Below, piece by piece: positions 34,401 to 45,780 of a stretch of 64,000 nt of DNA. The notes under the pieces are model-generated. The model saw only the letters and a program-made list of their open reading frames with translations, did no database searches and was not told the origin of the DNA. The position numbers and the translations under genes are program-made. The stretch lies in the NCBI GenBank assembly GCA_020055645.1, contig CM034546.1:15314001-15378000 (forward strand), in the 5' to 3' direction. Origin of the DNA: Tomocerus qinae. Taxonomy: Eukaryota; Arthropoda; Collembola; Entomobryomorpha; Tomoceridae. Each line of letters starts with the position of its first letter. Positions within the stretch are counted from its first letter, which is position 1.

Positions 34401-34439
34401 GTATACTAATGTTTTCTGCATAAAAATTAGTTATTTTTA

Positions 34440-35720
34440 CTAAACTAACACACGATGATATTGACATACCGACCTGCAGAACTTGCTGCGCAACTCGAAC
34501 AGCGCGATTATACTATCGCCTAGAACAATCGCCAGAATGTTTAGAGTTGGATGGTATACCTACTACGTAAATGTGGATTAACATGGGCATAAATATAATA
34601 TTATACACCGTCTGGACAAGAGAGCGATATGGCATAAGACTTTCACAAACGAGTTCAAGTTGAATGTTATTACTTTCAATGCCAACTAAATTATAAATAC
34701 AACTCGATATGTCGTTATGTTGTCATGAATCACATGGAAACTTTGTAGCATACTGTAAGCTGCAGACCTATACCACAAGAAGCTATGTAAGTAGAAAAGA
34801 CGCAAAGTTTAATAATAATTATAAAGGTAGTTCCATAGCATACTTATACTTACACTTTATAACATTGGGAGGCAATCTATTACATGCAGTTATAAATACG
34901 TCACATCGATCCTACTTTTGATATCCAAATATAATGATAACAAAACAGACAACGGTATTAACATACACAACGAACAGGAGATTAAAGCTATTGGTTTTGG
35001 GAGTGAATATAAAATTTAAAACATGTTGTAAAAACATATGACCTTATTATCTTACCAAACTTTTGATGTTTTATTTGGTTGGAAACATAGAATTTATGCT
35101 AAACGCGCTTGTCAATAAACTGATTTCCAGAAGATTAGGGTGTATACAATTTTGTTTTCGGTAATGAATCAGAATTCCCAGCCTGGAACTAACTTGACTT
35201 CGAAAACTCTTTTTTATGCAAATAATCCAAAGTCTATTCAATAATTTACATTCTTACGATATCAATAAATAGACCGCGACGAAAATGCATGCAAGGAAAT
35301 AAATGTGGGATTTAATATTTAAACCATATTACAAAATATTTTCATTGTACTTAAACTTAACGAGTATTAGTGTAAAAGTCCTTCGTTCTCTTACGCTCCA
35401 ATTGGAGATATTGATTTATTAGATAGAGACTGACAGAGAAACAATATAGAAGCTTTGAGAAAAGTACAAAATCCAGTCTAAATATTCCAGAAACAACTTT
35501 CGTACTATTCTTACGTGCAAAGTTAGCACATGAGAAGGGTACAAAAGTTTGAATTTTGCACTGCAATTTTGCTCAGTATTCTTTTTGGAGCTTGTATTAT
35601 TAGTATAATACACCTCATGCATATGACGTAGTGAAATCTCCTTCCACCTGTTTTTGACATCCTTGATTTATTGATTAATATCATCCAAGTGTTTTTGCAT
35701 GGAAGGCAATAATATTATAA
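34440..35720. repeat. Distal flank repeat, copy 1
   Basis: Homologous blocks recur at about 48100-49620, 53030-54340 and (shorter) 61280-61870. Each contains GAGAAAAGTACAAAATCCAG and CAACTTTCGTACTATTC and ends near CTTGATTTATTGATTAATAT. It continues the receptor 5' flank outward, so it probably travelled with the receptor duplication units. Confidence 0.85.
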
Positions 35721-37377
35721 GTAGTACTAGTAATCAGCCCGTCCTACAGACGGTGAAATAACAGTTTTCTAGCAATCAGGGATTTAGAAATTAGTATTAT
35801 AAAAATAAAAGTATGTCTGTGAAGTCCATGAAAGTAATTGAAAAGTTGTAGTCGACAGTGAGGCAGAAATCTGTGATTTATAAAGGCACCTCCTTGTTAA
35901 TGTTGATAGTCTTCAATTGTTGGAATACCGTGCATTTACGAGGTTCTACATAATTCCAGAGACGAAAACCCTCCAGTCAGTCCACAGAAATGATATTCAG
36001 GTCTTCAGTCGGCACTGCAAGTTTAGATGTTCGTTTCTTTAAGAAATGTAAAAGACCACTAATTTCTAGATGCAGGAAGGAATAGGTCTTCCACTGTGCT
36101 ATGTTTCACATTATCAAGAATTACGTGGCTCACGTTTAGATTTTTCCTAATAACATTTAGTTGTAATATTTCCATAATGTACCAACTCCTTGTAAATGCA
36201 TTGTAGTTATATTATTTTCTACAATGTTGGGATTTCATTACTGTTAACGTAAACTATGGAAAATTGAAAATACAGCGTCATGGAATCCTGAAGGTCGGTT
36301 CAGTTCAAAATGTTTAATAAGCTAGCATTTTCTAAGAATCCGACAATTTTAGGGACAATAGATTAGATACCCCTCCTCTAACGCATTATTTGAATGTTGA
36401 GTGAACCAATATTTAAATATTCTTGCTATCGTAATAGTGGAGTACTTAAATGTGGTTTATCAATCAAATATTTATATTTAAAATGTTAATGCCCATCTAA
36501 CCAAAACTAACATGTTAAATATTAAAATATATACTCATTAGCATGCATTAATATTTGTCAAGGGGAAACCGAGCAAAAAAATGCTATGTGGTGACATCAT
36601 TGACGTTGAATGGCTAGAATACATGACCGCTGCATTTCTCAGGCACGTCCATGTGACGCATCCATAATGTTAAAATGAATTATTGAATTATTTATTTCAC
36701 ACATGAAGTCTGGTGATGCATTTGCCATAAATTATGCCTATACCATTCTATGAAAATATGATATAGTTTAAACTTACATCATTCACTGCACATATGTATT
36801 GTAAGTAAATGTGACTTCAATTTATTATACCAAGCATGACATTTCATGGCTTATTGCTGACTTATTTTGTGCATGATCAATTTTAAGGCACGCACGGTTA
36901 TCATTTACCTTGTTTGCACCGCATATTTAAAGCTAATAATAACTATCATTTTTTTCACTTTTATCGCGTAATAAATGTTATACATGGATTTATGTATTTA
37001 ACATTATAACTAATCGAAAGTTAATACGTTTCTCCATCCAAACAAGTTTGTGCTTTTTTGGTGTGTCGTACAAGACCTCTTTTTGAATAACTTTCAAAGA
37101 TAAATGCAACAGATACTCATTTTAATACCAAATTAAATTGGATAGTTGATACATTGATATAATAATACCGCAGAATAGTTAATGAGTGCAAACGAACTTG
37201 TAAGTAGTATCTGCATAGCATTTAGATATTCAGGTAGTAATCAATCAATCTGTCATCATATTATCATATCCGCGGCTACCAACATCAATTTAACTAATCT
37301 GAACACACTTTGATTTGATGTTCCACTTCAGGTTGCTGTAAAGCATTAATTGGTCACAAGACGATACATTATTATCA
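35721..37377. other. No gene seen
   Basis: Unique AT-rich sequence between the receptor flank and the GH81 promoter. No supported coding segment, RNA gene or repeat array was found. Confidence 0.45.
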
Positions 37378-37414
37378 TATAAAAGCGAAGCAGTTCAAAT
37401 CCATCAACTCAGTT
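37378..37414 (+). promoter_or_regulatory. Core promoter of the GH81 gene: TATA box plus initiator
   Basis: TATAAAAG at 37378-37385 and TCAGTT at 37409-37414, spaced about 31-33 bp, the usual TATA to initiator distance in arthropods. The ATG follows at 37463, giving a 5' UTR of about 50 nt. It suggests the gene is or recently was transcribed. Confidence 0.65.
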
Positions 37415-37462
37415 CCAGTTTGTTCTTTCGGGAACCTATTGCAAAGTTCACAATTAAAAATA

Positions 37463-40400
37463 ATGATGATTCGAGCGATTGTCCTTCTCTTCAGCGTTTC
37501 AGCCGTGGTGGCTGGTCGCCAAGGTAAATTAAAAATTAATTCTTGTTTAAAAATCGTAAATATTACACCGAGCAACCGCAAAATATTTTAACTTTAAAAT
37601 TTTAAATCTCTACAAAAGTGTCAAAGATTCAAAATACAAAAATATGAATAACGTTACATCTGGTACTTTGATTTTGTCTTTAGGAATGCGTCTTGCTGGA
37701 GGTCCGAGCCCTAACCCTATTGGTACCACACCGCCAAATTTTGTAGGAGGGCAAATTGCAAACGATGCCCCTCCAGGACCCTTTTTTCAAGATTTTAGAC
37801 CACCTTTTCCAACTGATGCATGTAAGACGGAATTTTTAACAAAATTCAATGAATTGAAAATATTGTTAATTTTATGGTATAAATTACTTTATTTTTACAA
37901 TTATACGTCTATTAAACTTATAGGGTGGTCCGGGATGACAGTATCCAATCAAGATGCGTAAGTCAATGTCTTTCCTTGTCAAATGAGAATAAATTTATTT
38001 TAACTTTGACGATTCTTCAGAATAACATATAATAAAATATTAATGGCATTGTAGGCCAATTGCTGGACCTTTTCCATTTCAATCTGGCACAACCAATGAG
38101 GGTCTTGTCTTCGGAATATCTGACACTCGAGAATTCGACGGAACATCTGTAAAGGTTCCTACGCAATTAGATTGGCGGGCGAGTATTGATGGTTTGCCAA
38201 ACATTTTGAATAATCGCAAAGCCAAATCGTGGGACACGCAAACTGTGTGTTTGCAATATTTCAACGGTGGATCCACGATGGACACTTGTTTAGTCCCAGG
38301 ATCCCCCTACATGACGTTCACCTTCCAAAATGCCGGCGTCGTCCTGACTTCATTGAAAGGAGCGATTACAAACTTCGAATGGATTAATCAAGGTAAACCA
38401 AATTAGGACATTTCGTACGTCATTATAACTTTGCAGTCCTGAAATGAATAATTACAACTGGACTGAACTGGAGGGAGATAATAGTAATTGGGTGCTTAAA
38501 TGCAGCAAAAGTATAAAGCTTACATTGCTGATTAATATGCACTTCAAATGTTAATTAATCTGCTTGTGACAGAGTTATTTTTAATTCCGTTTTAACATTG
38601 CCATCCAAACGGTGATAACCACTTAATACATACAATACTTTATCATTTTGTGGATGATAGGTACGAAAGCAAAAGTGACCAACGAAGGTGGAACTTACCT
38701 TATCTACGCTGTTGGTGGAACAATCCAGCTGAATGCCGGAGAAACAACCCTGACAACTCCTGGAGGCTTTTCTGGTACAATTCGTATTGCAAAGTTGAAA
38801 GAGGCGAGTCAAGAGTCCGTTTTAGATGCCCATGCTAACACTTATCCTACCGGACTTAACATGGCCTACACCATCGCTGGTAACGTAGCCACACAGACAT
38901 GGACATGGGATGTCGTCGGAAATGCAGCTGATCTTCTCATTTTGAGTTGGCCCCACCATAGGTATTCAATCTGGACCATCTAATTAGTAAAATTTGTAGG
39001 AAAGCATCAATCTAAAAAAATTAAGGGACCAATCGAGCATAAATATATGATTTGCCTTATTTCGGCTTTGGATGTTTCACTATGCCTCGCTTATGGTTGC
39101 TGCCTCGATAGATAATTATGAATATATCAACTTTGGAAATTGGAGTAATGCTTTTTTTATTTTAAAGGAAAGCGTTGCAGGGAGCTAACTACGCCAACAT
39201 TGAATACCTTACTCTGAAGGGAATAATGAGAGGCGTGAATGGGAATCGATGGGAATTGCGAAACGAGCTTCCGACTATCTCCTGGTTTGCAGAAACAGCT
39301 CCTCACCCATCCTGTGTACCTGAACTTATAAAAACTGTTGAAGCGGAAGTCAATAAATTGGAAGTTATGATACCTGGAGACTTTTATTTCTGGGGAGGTG
39401 CACTAGGCAGGGCATCCCGACTCGCGCTGATTGCAGAACACGTCGGAAGAAATGACCTGATTGACAAAGTTGTGGCTGTGTTGAAAGAAAGTATTGAATA
39501 TTGGTTTCAACCCCGCTCTCCCTCCGCCGCTTTTGAAACTGGCTGGGGTGGTTTTATTAACAAAGAAGGCTGGAATAACACTTGGGTTGATTTTGGAAAC
39601 GTACGGGATTTTTTTATACCATTCAAATAATATTTCTAATTGCATTTCGACCCTGATTTTCAAATAATTTGACTTTCTGATAAATTCTTAGGCTTATTAC
39701 AACGTTCATCACTTCCATTATGGTTATTTGTTGCAAGGAGGAGCTACTGTTGGAAAATACGATCCCGGATGGATGAACCAACATATTGATTTCTTTACCC
39801 AGTAAGTATCAATGAAAACCTAATAGCATCTCCAAACACCTGGAGTCACTTTTTTATTAATTAATTGAATTTAACTAGTGTTGCCCGTAATGTTGGAAAT
39901 CCGTCACCAAATGATCCCCATTACACAGTAACTCGTCACATGGACTTTTTCGCTGGACACTCTTGGGCCAGTGGCATTGCAAACGGTGCAGGTCCTCGTG
40001 ATCAGGAGAGTTCTGGAGAGGCCATCAACGGCTACTACGGTCTCTTACTCTTCGCTCACGCAATCAACAACCAAGCCTTGATCGACTGGTCTCGTTTGCT
40101 CGTCGCAATGGAAATCGCGGGTGCTCAAGAATACTGGCATCTATATCCTAACAAACAAGACACGCCGTACCCTGAACAAGCCTTCAGAAATTTAGTCACC
40201 GTCGGAAACGTCATGGACACTCAGGCTGGTGCTTGGGTTTTCTAGGGAGGACAAAGAATTCAAATTGCAGCCATTCAGATCCTTCCGTTTACTCCTATTG
40301 GTCAGGTCAACTACGATCGTGATTGGATGGCAAAGGTTGTAGTAGTTGTACCATATTGCCGGGCCGACTTAATGACGTTACTCTTGGAGATGATTTTAAA

Positions 40401-41689
40401 TCTGGTAAATGGTACTTATATTATTTTTTATAGAAATTAAAAAAATTTTGCAACTGCAAATATTTCAAAAGACAATATAGTTTTTCCTGATGAATTAACT
40501 TGATAAAATGTAAAAAAAAGTGTAAGTGAAAGAACATAAGTGTTCCCCGTTCCACAAAGCTATGAAATTACATTAATTTTTCAAACTATGTACGTAATAA
40601 TAGTCAGGCGGTAATTCTAAGTTGTTTTTAAATTTTTTTTTATTTTTTCAGTAATATACGCTGCTTACGCCAAGGGTAACCCGCAAGAAGCATATCAATA
40701 CTCGGAACAACTTTTTGATTGGGGCTCAGGTAACTCAGCATCTAATCAGCTGTACTTCGTAGCTACTCAACCTTCCGGATCAGATATTTGCAGTGCTGGA
40801 GCACAGACACCGGAAGGCTTGTTCTACATCAAAGATGCTGCCTCCAACCGATATGTAACGGTCGGTTCAAATGGACAACTTGCTGTCAATACAGTCGCCG
40901 ATGTCCTCGCTACCAAATTCAGATTAGAAATCCAATGAAAAGTACATCACGGTATCTCCCGACGGCCAGCAGCCTCTTTCTGCCTCTCGGGACACGGCTC
41001 AGTCTTACGAAACGTTTAGATGGGCGGTTCAACCCGACGGAAGTTACTACCTGACAGCCATGGTCAATCGTGCTTGGGTGACATCAGGTCCCAATGGTCA
41101 GCTACTAAATAATGCCAACAGTACAAATGGCGTTCAGCCTTCCCGCTACACACTGCAGGAGGCTCAAGACACTGGTCCGATCGAAATACCCGCCACCGGA
41201 GCTCTCAGAAGCCGACAGACAAACAAATTTGTTGTCTCCACATTCAACGTGGCCACTTTGTTGGCCTCAGTCGACGCAGCAGGCGATGCCACCCGATACA
41301 GTTTTGAGCGAATTGAAGGTAGCCCGGCAAACGCTCCTCACTATGCCATTAAAAGTACGACTACCAATTTATACGTCACTGGCAATCCCGCTGGAAATGT
41401 CCCACTTATGGCCACTGCCCCTGCTCCTCAAGCCTGGGAATACTTCCAAATTCTGCCTTATCAAGGTAATATTTTTCCCATTTACTATTGAGCATCCATT
41501 AATTTAATTGGTTGGCATTTATGGAAAATATTTGTCATGATTTAAGTTTATTTTTTGCTTAAATTTTCAGGAGGGTACATTTTGTTACACGTATCTTCAG
41601 GATTAGCTTGTGCTGTTCAACCAGATACTACTCTTCTTAATAATAACAACTCTATTGACAGCAGCGCCTTGTGGGATATCGTCGTTTAG
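37463..41689 (+). CDS. GH81 endo-1,3-beta-glucanase with C-terminal beta-trefoil (fascin-like) domains; lesions present
   Basis: Secreted family-81 glycoside hydrolase, which cleaves beta-1,3-glucan of fungal or plant walls. Ten exons: 37463-37523, 37684-37821, 37924-37957, 38055-38392, 38661-38961, 39168-39600, 39692-39801, 39879-40404, 40652-41465, 41571-41689; all GT/AG, and phases match. Residues 1-18 are a signal peptide. GH81 landmarks: FPTDAWW near 63, Y-N-x-H-H-F-H-Y-G-Y at 438-447, GHSWASG at 498-504 and Q-E-S-S-G-E at 514-519 (candidate catalytic Glu 515 and 519), then IQILPFTP. The conserved Asp of Y-N-D-H-H-F-H-Y-G-Y is Val440 (GTT). The frame has TAG at 40243-40245 (codon 594), a frameshift near 40325-40335 and another at 40930-40936. 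Homology continues across all three. The tail from about 40800 has repeated Y-(V/I)-T-V strands typical of fascin-like trefoils, probably two. Either a young pseudogene or assembly error plus a real Asp-to-Val change. Animal GH81 genes are rare, so ancient horizontal origin followed by intron gain is likely. Confidence 0.85.
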
Positions 41690-43047
41690 TCACTTAATAT
41701 ACCATGTACTTCTATCTGAACTGAAAACCTGAATTAAAAGTTATTTTTAAATAGTACACGATATAATTGATATTCAATTACTGTTTTTTAGTTAAATGAT
41801 ATGCACGCACCATAATAATTATTTGTCTGTCATACGAATGATATTAGTTAAATGTACGCTAAACAAACCTAGCTGAGACAAAGACAATTACATTACCCAT
41901 TTCCACTTTCATTGCTTGCTCTTCTGCAGTGTTATCGTACGATATTACATAGGATTTTAATATTATGTCGATTTACTGTGGCTAGAATATAGGTTTATTG
42001 CAGAACAAATTTTCTATTTATTTCGTCACTCTTTTTTATCCAGTATTGCCGATTGTTTCTGTAATTTGGGCTGTAATTATGCATGTATCAGATTGTCGGT
42101 ATATATTTTGAACACGAAAAGGATTGTTGGCAGTTCGTATAGTGTAGACAAATGGAAGGCAGATGCCCTTGAGCGTGAGGATGAGTAAGAACTGGCGCTG
42201 GAAGGTGACCTTTCGTAACTTGCACTTGAGCTTGAACAATTGCACTTAAGCTTGAACTTGCACTGGAACGTGGACGAGCAGCACTTGCACTACTAGAACT
42301 TGACCGCGATGCACTGGAACGTCGAAATCTCTTAAGCTAAATTACTGAAGAAGTGCCATTGCCATTTTGTTCGCTAAATGCAATATTTGTGCAAAGGTTG
42401 TCTGGAAGAGAAGCTTTTGATTTTATTTCCACCAGATCTTTTCGATGAAAATGTCCCCAGCAGAATCTGTCTCCCTTCTGTCCTGGATGTCCCCAAATGA
42501 TGGTGATAAAAGGATATCAATATCATTAATAGAATTTTGACATGTGTCTTTGATGACAATTGCTGCCACCGCAGCTATCTAAAAATGGTAAAATTTTAAC
42601 CATGATTACATCTTGTAGCTTTCAAAAAACGCTAACATCCATGACTTGCGGATGAATAAATATATTTCCTATTTTTACAGATTATGATGTCAATTGTCAA
42701 GTAATTTAGTAGATATAATTTTGACCAAAGTTTTACTCATTGAACACAGAATTTGTTGTGCCTTTTAATTTTGTGGAGGAGTATTATTTAAAAAGTACAT
42801 GCAGAGAATACTTATAATAATAATTGGAGTATGGATATTTATAACTCAACAAGCTAAATTGTCCACGATTATCTGTAATAGATAATAATCTACAACATTC
42901 ATTAAACCTATGAAAGTCTCACCCTTCGTCGTAATGTTCTTTAATAGTTAAAATCCTACCGTTCATATTTTAGTGTGCTTTAATAGTCAAAACCCTATCG
43001 TTTACATTTTAATGGTCTGTAATAGTTAAAATGACCTACCTTCAATC
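41690..43047. other. No gene seen; Ser/Arg-rich minus-strand relic at 42160-42345
   Basis: On the minus strand 42345-42160 reads a Ser/Ala/Arg-rich stretch (RRSSASRSSSSSASAARPRS) without start, splice sites or known domain, and it breaks after about 60 codons. It may be a low-complexity fragment of a lost exon or element. Short imperfect ~50-bp repeats around AATAGTTAAAAT lie at 42940-43040. Nothing else seen. Confidence 0.4.
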
Positions 43048-43049
43048 TA

Positions 43050-43379
43050 CATTTTTTAACGGAGAAAGGCTATTAGTTATAATATATTTATTAAAATTGT
43101 TCAAGCTTTCGACAAAATTCTATTGTCATCCTCAGGAACTGGAGTTAACACTTCAATTACATATATTAATGGATATAGGAGGAATATTATGTCATTTTAG
43201 TTTGTGACAGAAAATATTAGACAAATGAACAATAAACAAATAGTAGGTAACCAGGTTACAATTTCAATCAGTGTTTGTTGTTATAAAATCTAAAGAATAG
43301 AATCTAATAGAGACTGTCGAAAGCTTGAACAATTTTAATAAATATATTATAACTAATAGCCTTTCTCCGTTAAAAAATG
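43050..43379. mobile_element. MITE, 330 bp, 65-bp inverted ends, TA target duplication
   Basis: Inverted ends at 43050-43114 and 43315-43379 match over 65 bp, starting CATTTTTTAACGGAGAAAGG. TA lies outside both ends (43048-43049 and 43380-43381). No coding capacity. TA duplication and size fit a Tc1/mariner-derived MITE. Its ends are unlike those of the elements at 18967 and 23111, so it is a third family. Confidence 0.85.
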
Positions 43380-43473
43380 TATTATGAAATCAAAGGCTGG
43401 AAACATATAAAATCACTACCTTCAATCTGTCAACGCTAAAATGTCAACAGAGCAAAAATATTATAGAAATAAC

Positions 43474-43560
43474 ACCTTTTGTCAACACCATTTTTATTTT
43501 TTGTCAACACCATTTTTATTTTTTGTCAACAGCAATTATCCTTTTTGTCAACATCAGGGT
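43474..43560. repeat. 22-bp tandem repeat (about 4 units)
   Basis: Units of TTGTCAACACCATTTTTATT with a decayed right edge, located between the MITE and the 3' end of receptor copy D. Confidence 0.85.
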
Positions 43561-43812
43561 TATAGATTATAAATAGTCAAATTTGAAAATAATGAGTAAG
43601 ATTATTTGTTAACGGTAACTTACAATAATTATTATTATAAACAGAACAAAAATTTATATTTTGGACAAAGCCAATTGTTATGTTCTATTAGTCAACTGCA
43701 TGGAGGAACACCAAAAGGGAAATTGTCCCGACACTTTCCTCAACCGACATAATGGATGACTCCGAGGGCGAAATGATGAATATAGACTATAATTGAGTAC
43801 AATCTAAACTAT

Positions 43813-45780
43813 TTATTTTTCCCATAAATGACGTCGTTTAAACAATGGTTCATCATGGTCCATTAATTCAAGCCTTCCAGTACTTGATTTTGGCCTGACT
43901 ACTAATACAACTGTGTTGTCACTTCTTTTAAAATTGATTTCCCTCAAGCAATTTACACTTTTTTGGATTCGCTGGAAAATCCACCGCAGAAAATTTTTTC
44001 CAACTATAAATTCACAAACACAAATTACAAAGGAAAAAAACAAAAGCCATCCGTATATTATAAAAATAGTGTGGAATTTCAAACTCAAGCTAATTGGTGT
44101 CTGTTGGTTGTGGCTTAATTTACGTAGTCGATGTAGTTGACTGTCAAAAATAAATCTTTCATTTTCTAAGTCGATACTAGCAAATCCTACTTCCAAACGC
44201 AACTGTGAAAATCTTAGAAATTGTAAACGAAAAGAGGAAAAAAAATACCTAACAATAAATCTTCTGTCATTATATTCTAAAACAGTTGTGCAAAAGGATT
44301 TGGGATATATCTCAAATATATGAAACATAAAGTGCGTAAGATATTGGTCTGAGCAAGGTAAGAAAACTAGGTTTTTGAAATCCATTAAAACGTCAATTAC
44401 TTTATATAAATTATCGTCAAATGTTGCATTGGAAGACAACATCCAATAAAATGGTTGTATGTTTTCACTAATTCTATCTTCTAGTTTGTGTTTAAGAAAC
44501 ACCTCTTCTTCATGTCTGTAAAAAGTATAGTTCCTATAAACAATCATTTTGTATTTGTGTTCTAATAAATCGTGAAAATCGAAAAGACGTTTCCTCTCTA
44601 GCGGAGCTATAACTTCACCGGTTATGTAAGTTTCATATTGAGTAGAGATAATAAAACCGGAAATTAAAACTATTACGCAAAGAATGTGTCTTCTCTTCAA
44701 CCAAGTGGGTTGGTGTAAAAGATTAGCAAATGTACAAAACATAACTAAGTTAAATATTATTCTTATTGGTGAAAACCGAATTTTTTGCAAGCCATACAAA
44801 ATGATAAAAAATGCTAATGAGAATGAAATGAAGATTAACACAAAAGAGGGCGCGTCGAATGTGTTTTCGATCAGCACTGTTAATGGCACATCATGAAACT
44901 TTTCGTTGGGTTCACAATAAATTGCAGTCATTTCAAATTCATATTGAATCATTTGTGCAATATCCCATTTTGTTTTTTTCAGGAACGGCACATAGCCTAA
45001 AGCACTCCGGATGACAGTGGATCTCTTCCTTGAAAGTTTTTTAACATATTTTGCGGTAAAATTATAAAATGTTGCCATCATTTCAATCATTCGGATTAAT
45101 GAGCATTCTTGTTCTATTCCCGTCATATAAAATGAACCTCTACACTCAGGTCTTGTTGTTGGCATTGCTTGACTGCTATATATGTCGGCGGCTATTACAG
45201 TTTGCTGGTGAAGGTGAGCGTTAAAGCTTTTCCAAATAGATATCCATTTATCTTCTTGGACTTGTGCACCTATTTCCACAAATTTGAATTTGGATGAATA
45301 AAACTTGCCGGTAGATACAGAAAACTTGTATTGGTCTTCCACGAATAAAAAGTAGATTGGACAAACAAAATAAAGTTGAAAGTTTGGCGACCAATTCATC
45401 AGTAAGGATTCTTTCTTTTGATGTTCGTAGATTACTATCACATTCGATGACAAGCGGTTGACTTCCTGTCCAAATACAATAGACCAATTTATGTCCTTTT
45501 TATCTGGCTCAACAATCACATTAACACTGCACTGACTGTTGGACAAATCTAAAGGCTTATCTGCATCTCGATACAAAAGTGTTTTGTTCGAAGTATAGTT
45601 TGCTATAGTCCAAGGTTGAGACTTCTGATTGGCTACCAAAAACAAGTGGACCAACTTTGAGTTTTGGAAATATACTACATTGAAATCACAGTGTTGAAAA
45701 TATGATAAATTTTTAGCACAGTCAGTTCCACACAATATTTGAAAAAGTGTCAGAACACAGATTATTATTTTGAAATCCAT
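43813..45780 (-). CDS. IR-like receptor copy D, intact, 655 residues
   Basis: The only complete member of the A-D family. Single exon, ATG at 45780. Residues 1-18 form a signal peptide. An extracellular N-terminal domain carries Cys pairs and several N-x-S/T sites. V-P-L-T-V-L-I-E-N-T-F-D at 298-309 precedes TM1 (~311-330). A second hydrophobic segment lies at ~341-356 (pore position) and M3 at ~365-386, ending T-Y-I-T-G-E-V-I-A-P, the place of the iGluR S-Y-T-A-N-L motif. S2 spans ~395-560 and M4 ~569-592. The classic Arg (S1) and Asp/Glu (S2) glutamate-binding residues were not recognised, as in divergent IRs. Likely a tuned chemosensory channel subunit; co-receptor and ligand are unknown. 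Compared with A-C the tail has about 20 extra residues after V-R-P-K-S. An AATAAA (minus strand, 43812-43817) overlaps the stop codon. The family call rests on topology and motif pattern, not on a search. Confidence 0.82.
   Translation of the reverse strand: MDFKIIICVLTLFQILCGTDCAKNLSYFQHCDFNVVYFQNSKLVHLFLVANQKSQPWTIANYTSNKTLLYRDADKPLDLSNSQCSVNVIVEPDKKDINWSIVFGQEVNRLSSNVIVIYEHQKKESLLMNWSPNFQLYFVCPIYFLFVEDQYKFSVSTGKFYSSKFKFVEIGAQVQEDKWISIWKSFNAHLHQQTVIAADIYSSQAMPTTRPECRGSFYMTGIEQECSLIRMIEMMATFYNFTAKYVKKLSRKRSTVIRSALGYVPFLKKTKWDIAQMIQYEFEMTAIYCEPNEKFHDVPLTVLIENTFDAPSFVLIFISFSLAFFIILYGLQKIRFSPIRIIFNLVMFCTFANLLHQPTWLKRRHILCVIVLISGFIISTQYETYITGEVIAPLERKRLFDFHDLLEHKYKMIVYRNYTFYRHEEEVFLKHKLEDRISENIQPFYWMLSSNATFDDNLYKVIDVLMDFKNLVFLPCSDQYLTHFMFHIFEIYPKSFCTTVLEYNDRRFIVRYFFSSFRLQFLRFSQLRLEVGFASIDLENERFIFDSQLHRLRKLSHNQQTPISLSLKFHTIFIIYGWLLFFSFVICVCEFIVGKNFLRWIFQRIQKSVNCLREINFKRSDNTVVLVVRPKSSTGRLELMDHDEPLFKRRHLWEK

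Noticed and set aside
40243..40250. TAG in the GH81 gene as the true end of the protein
   Set aside because: The GH81-typical I-Q-x-L-P-F-T-P segment follows in the same frame directly after it, so the stop is internal.
43913..44896. Plus-strand frames inside receptor copy D (and similar ones in B and C)
   Set aside because: Antisense shadows of the receptor coding sequence.
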